A stretch of DNA of 27,943 nucleotides from Planctomycetia bacterium (GCA_009919445.1 RGBY01000007.1:1-27943); one strand, 5' to 3'. Shown: positions 1-8,251, counted from the stretch's first letter. Notes: a model not told the origin generated them from the sequence alone. Translations and numbers: made by a program.

Positions 1-282
1 CAGGGTGGCCTGGAATACATGCGGTACAGTGTGTCGAACACGGCCGAATACGGTGACTACACCCGTGGCAAACGGGTGATCACCGCTGAGACCCGGGCCG
101 AAATGAAGAAGATTCTCACCGAGATTCAGTCAGGCGAATTTGCTCGGGACTGGATCTTGGAAAATCGTGCCAATGCCGCGATGTTCAAGGCAACCCGTCG
201 TCGTGAGCGGGAGCACCTGCTGACCGCCACTGGCCGCCAGTTGCGGAAAATGATGCAATGGATTGATTCCAAGGAAGTCTAG
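1..282 (+). CDS. ilvC: Ketol-acid reductoisomerase, C-terminal part (truncated by window edge)
   Basis: The reading frame is open from base 1 and ends at TAG 280-282, giving the last 93 residues. The stretch GGLEYMRYSVSNTAEYGDY is the characteristic C-terminal knotted-domain sequence of class I ketol-acid reductoisomerase. That enzyme uses NADPH and Mg2+ to convert 2-acetolactate or 2-aceto-2-hydroxybutyrate to dihydroxy acids in valine, leucine and isoleucine synthesis. The conserved RGKRVI and later EIQSGEFARDWILEN segments also match the family, the latter near the usual C-terminus. The true start lies outside the window; the internal ATG at 19 is not a start. The next gene begins 73 bp downstream on the same strand. 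The assignment is firm; only the N-terminal Rossmann domain cannot be inspected. Confidence 0.93.
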   Translation, partial: QGGLEYMRYSVSNTAEYGDYTRGKRVITAETRAEMKKILTEIQSGEFARDWILENRANAAMFKATRRREREHLLTATGRQLRKMMQWIDSKEV

Positions 283-355
283 TGTGACGCCCTGCAGGTC
301 ATTTGAACTGCGATGCATTCGGGTGTGACTGCAGAACCGTGCCGAGGAGACATCG

Positions 356-631
356 ATGAATACAGCCGAGCGTGAGACACGGAGCCTGTATGAGCAGTTG
401 GAGCCGGGCGATCGTGTCGAAGTCATCCATGGGGTGACGGTCGGCTCGAGTGCGAATTGGAGCACAACCACCGTAGGTCGGGTCTTGCGGCGTGAGCGGC
501 GGCGGCACGGCCTGCACTTCCGTCGGAATACGGACGACAAGGTCTTTAGTGATGTCCTGATTCTCGCCCGTGACGACGGTGAGTTGACCACGGTGACGAT
601 TGACGAGTACACGCGGCTACGCAAGCTCTGA
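356..631 (+). CDS. Conserved hypothetical protein, 91 aa
   Basis: A 91-residue charged, soluble protein with no signal peptide or membrane segment. The start ATG at 356 has a strong Shine-Dalgarno GAGGAG at 344-349 with 6 nt spacing, which supports a real gene. The N-terminal half (ETRSLYEQLEPGDRVEVIH) followed by short beta-rich segments (TTTVGRVLRRERRRHG, then LHFRRN, DKVFSDVLILARDDGELTTVTIDEYTRL) suggests a small beta-barrel, SH3-like or KOW-like fold; this is inference from pattern only. Similar short proteins are, as far as I recall, common and unnamed in Pirellulales. It follows ilvC by 73 bp and may share its transcript. Function unknown. Confidence 0.75.
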   Translation: MNTAERETRSLYEQLEPGDRVEVIHGVTVGSSANWSTTTVGRVLRRERRRHGLHFRRNTDDKVFSDVLILARDDGELTTVTIDEYTRLRKL

Positions 632-690
632 GAGTGCGAGGCCGCTACTCGGCCCGGTTTGTCTCGGTCTGCTGAGAGTGGCGGTGGTTC

Positions 691-713
691 GTGCTGCTGG
701 CAGCGTGCAGCAC
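691..713. terminator. Possible bidirectional hairpin between convergent genes
   Basis: GTGCTGC (691-697) and GCAGCAC (707-713) form a perfect 7-bp stem around a 9-nt loop. It sits between the convergent ends of the 91-aa gene (stop 631) and the rRNA methyltransferase (stop 731). There is no T-run on either side, so intrinsic termination is unproven. Confidence 0.3.
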
Positions 714-730
714 GGCACCTGACGACCGCC

Positions 731-1975
731 TCAGGTCACCCGGGCGATCACGCACTTGAGATACTCACCCTCCAGACAGTGGAGGTTCACCGGATGATCG
801 GCTGCTGCCCCACGGCACTCAAGAAGCTGCAGCATACGGCCGCTTCGCTGAGCAACTCCTGAGAGCATGACGAGAAAGTCTTCGCGGGCAATGGCTCCAG
901 AGCAGCTGCAGGTGACGAGAATGCCCCCCGGCTCCAGCAGGTCGACTGCCAGCCGATTGATCCGATGGTAGGCCCGTAGGGCATCGGCCGCCGAGGCGCG
1001 GCTCCGGGCAAACTTTGGGGGATCGAGCACGATCATCCCAAACCGTTCACCAGCAGTCTGCAGCGACGCGAGCTTGTCAAAGGCGTCAGCCTGCTCGACG
1101 GCCATGGTGGTGGCGGCATTGAGCTCTGCGTTGGCCTTGGCCAGAGCAACAGCCTTGGCGCTTGAATCAACCGAAAGCACTGCCGTGGCCTTGCCCGAGA
1201 CGGCCGCTGCTACCCCGAAGCCACCGGAATAGCAGAACATGTCGAGGACCCGACGACCACGGGCGTAGCTGGCGGCTGCCTGACGATTCTCCCGCTGGTC
1301 AAGGTAGTAGCCAGTCTTTTGTCCTTCGGTGAGATCGACACCAAACCGGAGGCCATGTTCTTCGACGAAGACCGGCCCCTCCGGCCGCTCCCCACGAAGC
1401 TGGCGATCTGGAAGATTCAGGCCCTCAAGTTTGCCGAGGCCTCGCTCCGCTCCGCGGAGGAGAATGCCACGCGGCTGGAGCAGCCTTTCCAGAATGTCGC
1501 AGATTGGCTCGAGGCGCTCTGCCATTGCCAGGGCCGTTGCCTGGACGGCCAGGTAGGGCCCATAGCGATCGACGATCAAGCCAGAGAGATCGTCTCCTTC
1601 ACTGTTCACCAGTCGGCAGCCTCCTGCTGGTGCGTCAAGATGGAGCTGTCGGCGAAGGTCAACTGCCGCGGTGAGACGTGAATCCCAAAAGGCATCATCA
1701 AGCGGTTGCTCGGCGGTGAAGGTGTAGAGCCGAACCCGCAGACGACTCGATCCATTCCAAAGTCCGCGGCCGATAAACCGGCCGTCGTGTGTCACGAGAT
1801 CGACCACATCACCTGCCGACGGAGCCCCTTCGACTCGCTGCACGGCTGAGTCCAGCACCCAGGGGTGACGCCCAAAAAACGGACGGGCCCGCTTTGGTTT
1901 GACGAAGACGGTGGCAGCAGAAGCAGGCACGGGTGGGGTGTCATTGGCCGTCTCGACGGCACTGTCGTCAGGCAT
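731..1975 (-). CDS. rlmI: Class I SAM-dependent rRNA large-subunit methyltransferase (RlmI/RlmK type)
   Basis: A 414-residue protein, close to the roughly 400 aa of RlmI, which makes m5C1962 in 23S rRNA. An N-terminal PUA-like RNA-binding region (FVKPKRARPFFGRHPWV, then GDVVDLVTHDGRFIGRGLWN) is followed by the RlmI linker and a Rossmann methyltransferase domain. Visible motifs are KTGYYLDQRENR (about 220-231), SAM-binding motif I LDMFCYSGGF (244-253), acidic strand-2 end SVD, LDPPKF (317-322), and a late TCSCSG segment with cysteines suited to m5C chemistry. The ATG at 1975 was chosen because it overlaps the upstream MMPL stop by 8 bp (ATGCCTGA) and the preceding 11 codons look non-homologous. 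It is translationally coupled to the exporter, a pairing with no obvious functional logic. Confidence 0.88.
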   Translation of the reverse strand: MPDDSAVETANDTPPVPASAATVFVKPKRARPFFGRHPWVLDSAVQRVEGAPSAGDVVDLVTHDGRFIGRGLWNGSSRLRVRLYTFTAEQPLDDAFWDSRLTAAVDLRRQLHLDAPAGGCRLVNSEGDDLSGLIVDRYGPYLAVQATALAMAERLEPICDILERLLQPRGILLRGAERGLGKLEGLNLPDRQLRGERPEGPVFVEEHGLRFGVDLTEGQKTGYYLDQRENRQAAASYARGRRVLDMFCYSGGFGVAAAVSGKATAVLSVDSSAKAVALAKANAELNAATTMAVEQADAFDKLASLQTAGERFGMIVLDPPKFARSRASAADALRAYHRINRLAVDLLEPGGILVTCSCSGAIAREDFLVMLSGVAQRSGRMLQLLECRGAAADHPVNLHCLEGEYLKCVIARVT

Positions 1976-4526
1976 GAACAACCTGCTTGGCCGGTTCCGG
2001 CAGCACATGAGGCTGGGGAAGGGAATCAGTGCCCGGGTCAGCCTTCACGCGACGGTGGTCCTGCTTGGCCGACTTCCGCTTCTCCAGCCGCAAGACGCTC
2101 CAGCCGAAGATGTCGCCGAGTGGTCCAGCGAGCAAAGCTGGTAACAGCACCAGATTACCCACGAGGGCAACTGTCAGCATGGCGAGCATCATATGGCCAA
2201 ACCGCTGGGTGGGGCCGAAAGGAGACAGCGAGAAGACTGACAGGCCGATGCCGATGACGCCCCAACTCTGGTACATCGCCCGAGCGCAGCCCTTGTAGGC
2301 CAACATGGTGGCTGCCTTCCGATCAAGCCCCTCAGAAATGCCGCGGCGGAACCAGAGCATGAAGTGGACTACGTCGTCGACCGTGACCCCGAGGGCCACG
2401 CTGGGCGCCATCACTGTGCCGATGTCGATCAGCAGATTGCCTGTGCCGAGATTCTTGAGGATTTCGTTGCCCCAGCCCATGCCGCCAAAGACGACGACTG
2501 CAGGGAAGGCTGCCGGCAGGAGCAAGACCAAACCGGCAGATGCAGCACGGCAGAGCAGCACCATCACCAGGACAATAATTGCAAAGTCGCTGATGAACCC
2601 GACAATCAGGCCATCGAGGAGTGAGTGCTGGGCCTTGTAGACCAGTGGCACGAGGCCGGTGTAATCGACTGAGACACCGTTGACGCCATCAGCTTCGTAG
2701 CGGGCCAGAATGGGATCAATCTTTGACTGCAGGTCTCGTTTGAAGTCGGCATAGTCGACTTCTTTGGTGGCGCTCACTCGGGCACTGATACGCCAAAGTT
2801 CTTGCTCGCGAACACCAGCGTCGTCCTCGACTGTTGCCTCGCGGAGGTAGTCGCCATCGAGAAACTCGTCACGGTGGGCAACGAGGCGGCGGTTGAGCAC
2901 ACTCCGGCGGGTGCGGGCGGTGAGGCCGAAGACCCGGCCGGCAGCCCCACCAAGGCCGCCACCACCCACATCGAGACTCCGGCCGAAAGTGACTGTCGAC
3001 AACGAACTGCCGACCTCGCTGAGTTGGCCAATCTCCCGTTGAATTTCATCAACGAGTTCCATCCGCTCGAGGAAGTTCAGGTCGCACTGTTCTTCATCGC
3101 ACCGAATAAGAATCTCCATTGGCACGAGGGGACCGAGATTCTTTTCCAGCCAGCGGTAGTCCTGCCGAATCCGTGCCTGAGGTGAGAAGAGCCGCATGAG
3201 CTGAACGCTGCTTTCAACCTTGGTCATGCCATAGGCAAAGCCGCCCATGACCAAAAGGCAGACCGTCGCGACTGAGATGTTGTGGCGGGTAATCCACTGG
3301 CCGACACGCCACCAGGGGCTCTCTTCAATCGGCCTCCAGGTGTCTCCGTCCTCTTCTGACGCCATTGCCCCGAGCCGTAGCTTGGGTGGGAACAGTTCGA
3401 GGAAGGCGGGCATCAGGGTCATCAGGATCACAAAACTGACGACCACCCCAACGGCCGAAAAGATGCCGAACATCTTGATCGGCACGAGTTCACTCACTGC
3501 CAGCGTGGCCAGGCCAACAGCAGTCGTTCCGGTAGCGAGCGAGAGGGGGAGCAAGGCGTGATGCACAGACGCACCAGCTGCCCCTTTAAGAATGCCAGTT
3601 TCAGCCAACTGATCGCGGTAGTAGTTGGCAAGGTGGATGGCGCCGCTGGTGGTGGCCACATAGACCAATGAGGGCATGGTCAGCAGAATGGCGTCGACGG
3701 GATAGCCCGTGTACCAGACGATGGCCAGGCTGGCGAACATGCTGTAGACGCCAGAGGCAAGCACGAGGCCCACGAGCACCTTGCTTTTCAGGCTCCACCA
3801 GCTGACGAAGAAGCCCACGACCAGCGAGAGACCAAAAAGGAGCGTGACGCTGGTCTGTCCTGCCCGGTCGATGGAGACATTGTCGACCGGAGGGCCGCCC
3901 ATGTGGAGCGTCTCTTCCGGAATGCCACATTCCTCAACAGCAACGTCCTTGATGGTGTCGATGGCGCCATGCAGGTTGGCTCGGGCGGCATCAGAGAGGG
4001 TCAGGACAAGACAGGTTTGCAGATCCTCGACCCTGGTGGCGGTGGCCCGCTCTGTTGGAACTCCGGCGTCGCTGTCAGTTGCCGCCGGCACTGCCGCTTG
4101 GGCGTCGCCGATCAGAGCGCCCGTCAGCCGATCGACAGCCTCCTCGCGGTCGAGGTTAAGCGGTTCGTCGGTCATCTGCTCAACGGCACGCGGACCGGTC
4201 TGGGCCGTCTTGAAATAGATCGGGCGACCGATGCGGGAGGCTTCTTCCGGGGGCGGCAGCAGTTTGCGGGCAAGCAGTTCCAGACGTGGGTCGGCCATGG
4301 TGCAGCCATCCCAGCTGACCAGAATGAACTCTTCACCTTGGAAGTTCTGGCGGAAGAAGCGATAGGTCTGGGTCTCTGGGTATTCCAGAGGCAGCCAGCC
4401 CTTCACATCGTTTCGATTGTTGCCCTTGGCCTTGATGGCTCCCACCACAACCATGGGAAGCAGGAAGACCAAGATGGCCAAGATCCAGACACTGTACCGC
4501 TCGTAAAAACCCGTTCTCTGCGACAT
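1968..4526 (-). CDS. MMPL/RND-family membrane exporter
   Basis: An 852-residue polytopic inner-membrane protein with the duplicated RND/MMPL layout: a transmembrane helix near residues 8-29, a large extracytoplasmic loop, a block of five or so helices (LLFGLSLVVGFFVSWW onward), a second soluble loop, and a second helix block near the C-terminus. The second block carries GVTVDDVVHF, the position of the proton-relay acidic residues in the family; the matching place in the first half (VATTSGAIHL) has no Asp. Such HAE3/MMPL-like proteins export lipids, hopanoids or other hydrophobic molecules; the substrate here cannot be told. The ATG at 4526 was chosen over an in-frame ATG at 4631 because GAGGCGAC precedes it and the added residues look non-coding. 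It is followed at once by rlmI. Confidence 0.85.
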   Translation of the reverse strand: MSQRTGFYERYSVWILAILVFLLPMVVVGAIKAKGNNRNDVKGWLPLEYPETQTYRFFRQNFQGEEFILVSWDGCTMADPRLELLARKLLPPPEEASRIGRPIYFKTAQTGPRAVEQMTDEPLNLDREEAVDRLTGALIGDAQAAVPAATDSDAGVPTERATATRVEDLQTCLVLTLSDAARANLHGAIDTIKDVAVEECGIPEETLHMGGPPVDNVSIDRAGQTSVTLLFGLSLVVGFFVSWWSLKSKVLVGLVLASGVYSMFASLAIVWYTGYPVDAILLTMPSLVYVATTSGAIHLANYYRDQLAETGILKGAAGASVHHALLPLSLATGTTAVGLATLAVSELVPIKMFGIFSAVGVVVSFVILMTLMPAFLELFPPKLRLGAMASEEDGDTWRPIEESPWWRVGQWITRHNISVATVCLLVMGGFAYGMTKVESSVQLMRLFSPQARIRQDYRWLEKNLGPLVPMEILIRCDEEQCDLNFLERMELVDEIQREIGQLSEVGSSLSTVTFGRSLDVGGGGLGGAAGRVFGLTARTRRSVLNRRLVAHRDEFLDGDYLREATVEDDAGVREQELWRISARVSATKEVDYADFKRDLQSKIDPILARYEADGVNGVSVDYTGLVPLVYKAQHSLLDGLIVGFISDFAIIVLVMVLLCRAASAGLVLLLPAAFPAVVVFGGMGWGNEILKNLGTGNLLIDIGTVMAPSVALGVTVDDVVHFMLWFRRGISEGLDRKAATMLAYKGCARAMYQSWGVIGIGLSVFSLSPFGPTQRFGHMMLAMLTVALVGNLVLLPALLAGPLGDIFGWSVLRLEKRKSAKQDHRRVKADPGTDSLPQPHVLPEPAKQVVHA

Positions 4527-4859
4527 GTCGCCTCGTCTCGAACCAGATTGATTCGCTGCTGAAAGGAGCGGAGAGGATCCGCTGGTGGATGGAAGCCCGG
4601 AGAAACCTGCTCCGGACATGCGACTGGTCAAGTCTGCTCTGGGGCCGTCGGCGGATGTTCCTGTCGACGATCTCAGAGTCTTGAAAACTAACGCTCTTCT
4701 GCCTTTGAGTCCATATCGACGCCACCTATCCGCGACCTTTTCTCACCGCGTCGCCGGGCGTAAACGTTCCCTCAGGAACGCTTCCTACCAGCCGCAGCCT
4801 CCCCCAAAACTGCGCATCCTTCCAGGAAACCCCTCGTGGTGAGGGTTTAGAGGGTGCAT
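4527..4859. other. 333-bp gene-free stretch between CDGSH gene end and exporter start
   Basis: No convincing open frame lies here. It should hold the promoter of the minus-strand exporter and the 3' end of the folK operon transcript. The only clear structure is the hairpin at 4827-4848. I could not identify a convincing -35/-10 pair. Confidence 0.5.
4827..4848 (-). terminator. Hairpin just after the CDGSH gene
   Basis: AAACCC-C-TC (4827-4835) pairs with GAGGGTTT (4841-4848) around a 5-nt loop; one C is bulged, giving 8 pairs. It starts 12 bp past the CDGSH stop on the minus strand, where the four-gene operon should end. Only three Ts follow, so it is a weak or factor-assisted terminator candidate. 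The GGGTTT-type stem recurs at 11419-11437. Confidence 0.45.
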
Positions 4860-5153
4860 TCAACTGGTGGTTTCCGAGGGGGCGGTTGCCGTCTCGTCAG
4901 CCCGGAACTGGTGCTCACGGTGGGTGCCGTCACAGAACGGCCGGCAGCCTGACTGGCCGCAGCGACACAGGGCGACGGCTCGCTTCTCGGTTGGCAGCGG
5001 AAAGGCGTCACCGTGGTGATCATTGACGCGGAGGGTCACGGTGGGGGCTCCTTGCGTGTCCACCGGCAGTTCAACGACCAGGGGGCCATGTTCACGGCAG
5101 CGGATGGTGACTTCCGGCAGATCGGCAGGTTTGGTTGCACTCGGTGGGTTCAT
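4860..5153 (-). CDS. CDGSH iron-sulfur domain protein
   Basis: A 97-residue soluble protein. Its centre carries CRCGQSGCRPFCDGTH, which fits the CDGSH consensus CxCxxSxxxPxCDGxH. The three Cys and one His bind a redox-active, acid-labile [2Fe-2S] cluster in this family (mitoNEET and bacterial relatives). The N-terminal half (VTIRCREHGPLVVEL, then PTVTLRVNDH) resembles the short beta extension seen in bacterial versions. The start ATG at 5153 overlaps the lgt stop by 4 bp (ATGA), so translation is coupled; a longer frame to 5213 would run inside lgt and is rejected. It is the last gene of the folK-panC-lgt-CDGSH operon. The physiological partner is unknown. Confidence 0.85.
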   Translation of the reverse strand: MNPPSATKPADLPEVTIRCREHGPLVVELPVDTQGAPTVTLRVNDHHGDAFPLPTEKRAVALCRCGQSGCRPFCDGTHREHQFRADETATAPSETTS

Positions 5154-6223
5154 GCAGGGGTGTCCTTGGAAGTTCCAATTCGCGGTTGTACAGGCTGGCT
5201 GGCCAGCCACCACCAGAGGATGCCTGCCACGACCAGCATGACGAGTGAGATCAGTTGCGAAATTGAAAGTGGCGTACCCAAGGCTGGCGGTTCATCAACG
5301 CGGATGGCCTCCAGCAGAATGCGAGAGATCGGATGGAGTGTAAGCACGACCGCGAAGACCTCACCCTCGCGGCGAGCAAACGGTGTCCAGGCAATGGCCA
5401 GTCCAGCCAGGATGGCCGCATCCAACGCAGCGTAAAGTTGAGCTGGATGAACTGGCAGGCTGGGGAGGGCTGAGTCAGGTGCCGTTGGCGCGGGGAGGAG
5501 GCCACGAGATACCTGATCGAACCAGGGGGGGCTGCCGGGAGGAAACTGAACAGCCCAGGGAAGGTCGCAGATGCCGCCGTAACAGCAGCCGTTGAGAAAA
5601 CAGCCGACACGACCCAAGGCAAGTCCCACGAGTAAGCCTGGAGCAATGCAGTCGGCTAGCCTCATCAGTGAGAGCTGCCGCCGACGGGCAAACCACCAGG
5701 CTGCCAGAGCCGCAGCTGGCAGGGCACCAAAAACGACGAGACCACCTGCGGCGATATTGAGAACCGCAGGAATGGACTCAATGAGACTGCGGCCCGGCGG
5801 GAAAAACTGTTGGTGGTATTCGACGACGTAAAAAATTCGTGCACCGATGAGTCCGGCGACAAACACCTCGAGCCCCAGGGCCATGATGGTGTCAGCATCG
5901 ATCCCGACGCGACGACCACGAACAATCGACAGCCAGGTGCCCGAGGCCGCTGCAATCAGCAGCATGGCACCATAGCCGCGGATTGGGACACCCTGCCCGT
6001 CATCAAGGGCCGGTAGTCCCCAGAAAATCAGTCCGCCACTGATGGCCAGTGGTGCGGCCAGGGCAGCGATGGCGGACTGCAGATTCTGCCGGCGGGCTGT
6101 CAGCACGACCGCAGTCAGCCCAACGACTGCCCAGACCGCGAGCAACAGTCCCCAGCCAAACAAGGGGAGCGAGAATGAGCCGATGGTGAGCCGTGCCGGG
6201 ATATGAAAGAGCGTCGTCAGCAC
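5150..6223 (-). CDS. lgt: Prolipoprotein diacylglyceryl transferase family protein
   Basis: A 357-residue membrane protein with about eight hydrophobic helices. Lgt moves diacylglycerol from phosphatidylglycerol onto the lipobox Cys of prolipoproteins, the first step of lipoprotein maturation. Family features visible are RGYG (82-85), GARIFYVVEY (127-136), the signature region GRVGCFLNGCCYG (204-216), VHPAQLYAALD (258-268) and a late ISRILLEAIR carrying the conserved Arg. The N-terminus is roughly 60-75 residues longer than E. coli Lgt. The segment matching the E. coli His103 loop reads GGLVVFGAL, with Phe where His is expected. The start is GTG at 6223, overlapping panC by 7 bp (GTGCTGA); the Shine-Dalgarno is weak, consistent with coupling. 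Confidence 0.83.
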   Translation of the reverse strand: MLTTLFHIPARLTIGSFSLPLFGWGLLLAVWAVVGLTAVVLTARRQNLQSAIAALAAPLAISGGLIFWGLPALDDGQGVPIRGYGAMLLIAAASGTWLSIVRGRRVGIDADTIMALGLEVFVAGLIGARIFYVVEYHQQFFPPGRSLIESIPAVLNIAAGGLVVFGALPAAALAAWWFARRRQLSLMRLADCIAPGLLVGLALGRVGCFLNGCCYGGICDLPWAVQFPPGSPPWFDQVSRGLLPAPTAPDSALPSLPVHPAQLYAALDAAILAGLAIAWTPFARREGEVFAVVLTLHPISRILLEAIRVDEPPALGTPLSISQLISLVMLVVAGILWWWLASQPVQPRIGTSKDTPA

Positions 6224-7095
6224 GAGGGCAAGGTCCGAGGGGGCAACGGCAGGTTGTCGATCAGCCGCGTCGTTCCAATTTGGCCCGCGACCAAGGCGAT
6301 GGCGGGGGTTGTCTGGTCAGCGGGGCTAAGCGGCATGAGTGTATCGGCAGCAACCACTGCCGCGTAGTCGACCGTGATGCTGGCGGCGGTCAGCCGGGTC
6401 GCCATCGCCTGTTCAATGTCCGGGATGCTGGCACCGCGGAGCCAATCCTGCTCGGCCTGCTTGAGGGCGGCCGCGAGGGCCGTTGCCCGGTGGCGTTCGG
6501 CAGAAGAGAGGTAGGCATTGCGGGAACTGAGGGCGAGGCCGTCTGATTCCCGCACGGTGGGGCAGACCAGAACCTCAATCGGTAGGGCGAGGTCATGGAC
6601 CATCTGCTTGATGACAAGTGACTGCTGCCAGTCCTTTGCGCCAAAGTAGGCAGCATCAGCAGGCACAGCCTGAAACAGACGGCAGACGACGGTTGCGACG
6701 CCAGCGAAGTGGCCTGGTCGCAACTGGCCCTCAAACGGTTCGGCTGGCCCACCGACCACCACGCGGGTGGCGTGATGGGCAGGGTACATTTCGGTGACCT
6801 CAGGAGCGAAGACCCAGCGGACGCCATGTTGAGCGAGCACCTGGCAGTCGGCATCGAGGTCTCGTGGATAACGATCAAAATCTTCGTGCGGGCCAAACTG
6901 TGTCGGGTTGACGAAAATTGAAACGGCCACGGCAGTGCAATCAGCGGCAGCCCGCTGTGCCAGACTGGCATGACCAGCATGCAGGCTTCCCATTGTTGGC
7001 ACAAAGCCAACCCGTTCTCCGGCAGCCTGGCTGGCCAGGATCCGCTGTCGCATGTCGGCATGACGACGAATGACAATCGGGTAAGAGTCGCTCAT
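6217..7095 (-). CDS. panC: Pantoate--beta-alanine ligase (pantothenate synthetase)
   Basis: 292 residues, the usual PanC length. The enzyme joins pantoate and beta-alanine with ATP, via pantoyl adenylate, to make pantothenate for CoA. The class I aminoacyl-tRNA-synthetase-like fold is shown by PTMGSLHAGH (the HxGH ATP motif) near residue 34, FVNPTQFGPHEDFDRYPR, GHFAGVATVV, FGAKDWQQ and TVRESDGLALSSRN (the KMSKS-like loop). All expected catalytic motifs are intact. The ATG at 7095 overlaps the folK stop by 4 bp (ATGA). The folK-panC pairing places folate and pantothenate synthesis, both using p-aminobenzoate- or pantoate-type precursors, in one transcript, an arrangement seen in other bacteria. 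Confidence 0.95.
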   Translation of the reverse strand: MSDSYPIVIRRHADMRQRILASQAAGERVGFVPTMGSLHAGHASLAQRAAADCTAVAVSIFVNPTQFGPHEDFDRYPRDLDADCQVLAQHGVRWVFAPEVTEMYPAHHATRVVVGGPAEPFEGQLRPGHFAGVATVVCRLFQAVPADAAYFGAKDWQQSLVIKQMVHDLALPIEVLVCPTVRESDGLALSSRNAYLSSAERHRATALAAALKQAEQDWLRGASIPDIEQAMATRLTAASITVDYAAVVAADTLMPLSPADQTTPAIALVAGQIGTTRLIDNLPLPPRTLPSC

Positions 7096-8231
7096 GCCAT
7101 CGCCTCGATGGCGGCGACGGCATCAAGGATGGCCCGACCAAGGTCATCGGCAGCGAGCTGGATCACAGCCTTGGGGCGTGGGCAACAGCCATCTCCATGA
7201 AGCAGGCTTGCCTTGAGTTTTTCCTGCAGGTCAAGAAGTGGCGCGACGGCTGTGTCGATCTCGTCATGAGTATCTGCAACGACGAGGTCGCCAAAAACGT
7301 CGCTCCGTCCTGCCGCGTGAGCCCGGTATGCCAAGCGGTCGCTGATTGTCTGCGGGCTGACCTCAAGAAACAGCACGACATGGGGGCAGATCGTTTCCGC
7401 AACGACTTGCTGAAACGCGTCCTGAAAAGAGTCGTACGCAGCGGAATGAAGCTGGTTGGCGGCGGCGAGTCGAACACCTTCCAGCCAATAATCGGTAACC
7501 GTGCCGTGTGGGTCGTCTGGCCAGAATGCACGAGTGAGCGGGCCGGCGCAGGCTTCGGCGAAATCAAGCCAATCATCAGCGGTGTGTCCGTTGCGAGCGC
7601 GACCACCCTCAGGCTGGCCTGTCAGCGGGATAAAAGCTGGTGCATGCAGCAGGCGGGAGAGGGTGACATCTGCCACCGCAGAAGCAACCTCTGGAGCACC
7701 ACTGCCTGGGATACCGACCACGGCGATGTGGAGATGTCGCTGCGAGATATTGTCGAGCAGTTCACCAATGGTGCAGCCTGCGACCGGGTGCCGGAGTTTG
7801 GCGGCAATCTGCGCGGCCGGCTCCAGTACGAACCGCCTTGTGGTCATGCGTGGGTGGGGGACTTGCAGGTGCTCAGTCGAGATGACACGGTCGTCATAGA
7901 TAAGCAGATCTAGGTCGATGGTGCGGGGGCCCCAGCGGGTGCTCCGTTCTCGATGGAGGGTGTTTTCCACGGCAGCGAGCATGTCCAGCACCTCTTCGGG
8001 ACCAAAGCTGGTCTCCACGAGGCAGGCCGCATTGAGAAAGGGGGGCTGCCCAGCAGGCCCGCCGATTGGTCGGGTCTCGACGAACTGGCTGACTTGCAGC
8101 ATTTCGACGCCGGGCATGAACCGCAGCATGTCGATTGCCTGGTCGAGCTGCTCTCGTCGGCTTCCGAGATTGGCGCCACAGCCGATCAGGCACTGTGATC
8201 GGCGGGAGGGGGCGGCGGCATCAGGAGGCAT
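7092..8231 (-). CDS. folK: FolK (HPPK) fused to a deoxynucleoside-kinase-like domain
   Basis: 379 residues, against about 160 for stand-alone FolK. Residues 14-165 are HPPK, which pyrophosphorylates 6-hydroxymethyl-7,8-dihydropterin in folate synthesis: IGCGANLGSRREQL at the N-terminus and RWGPRTIDLDLLIYDD (99-114), an intact HPPK signature with the Mg-binding aspartates. Residues 166-379 resemble the deoxynucleoside kinase family: LHIAVVGIPGSGAP in the P-loop position, VTDYW (245-249), then VVLFLEVSPQTISDRL. Planctomycete FolK proteins commonly carry such a domain, to my knowledge. Here the P-loop reads GIPGSGAP, lacking the Walker A Lys-Ser/Thr, so the domain is probably not an active kinase. 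The ATG at 8231 was chosen for GAGGA 6 nt upstream; an in-frame TTG at 8270 lacks a ribosome binding site. Confidence 0.9.
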   Translation of the reverse strand: MPPDAAAPSRRSQCLIGCGANLGSRREQLDQAIDMLRFMPGVEMLQVSQFVETRPIGGPAGQPPFLNAACLVETSFGPEEVLDMLAAVENTLHRERSTRWGPRTIDLDLLIYDDRVISTEHLQVPHPRMTTRRFVLEPAAQIAAKLRHPVAGCTIGELLDNISQRHLHIAVVGIPGSGAPEVASAVADVTLSRLLHAPAFIPLTGQPEGGRARNGHTADDWLDFAEACAGPLTRAFWPDDPHGTVTDYWLEGVRLAAANQLHSAAYDSFQDAFQQVVAETICPHVVLFLEVSPQTISDRLAYRAHAAGRSDVFGDLVVADTHDEIDTAVAPLLDLQEKLKASLLHGDGCCPRPKAVIQLAADDLGRAILDAVAAIEAMA

Positions 8232-8237
8232 CGGATG

Positions 8238-8251
8238 TCCTCGCGAGAGGA
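8238..8251 (-). promoter_or_regulatory. folK ribosome binding site inside a small hairpin
   Basis: Read on the minus strand, TCCTC-TCGC-GAGGA forms a 5-bp stem whose 3' arm is exactly the Shine-Dalgarno GAGGA (8238-8242), 6 nt before the folK ATG. The site both fixes the start codon and suggests that the ribosome binding site can be masked. Confidence 0.5.

Noticed and set aside
3903..4562. Plus-strand 219-codon frame opposite the MMPL exporter
   Set aside because: It is an antisense shadow of a clear membrane protein; no ribosome binding site or domain is visible.
7197..7913. Plus-strand 238-codon frame opposite folK
   Set aside because: It is antisense to two recognisable domains and has no independent support.
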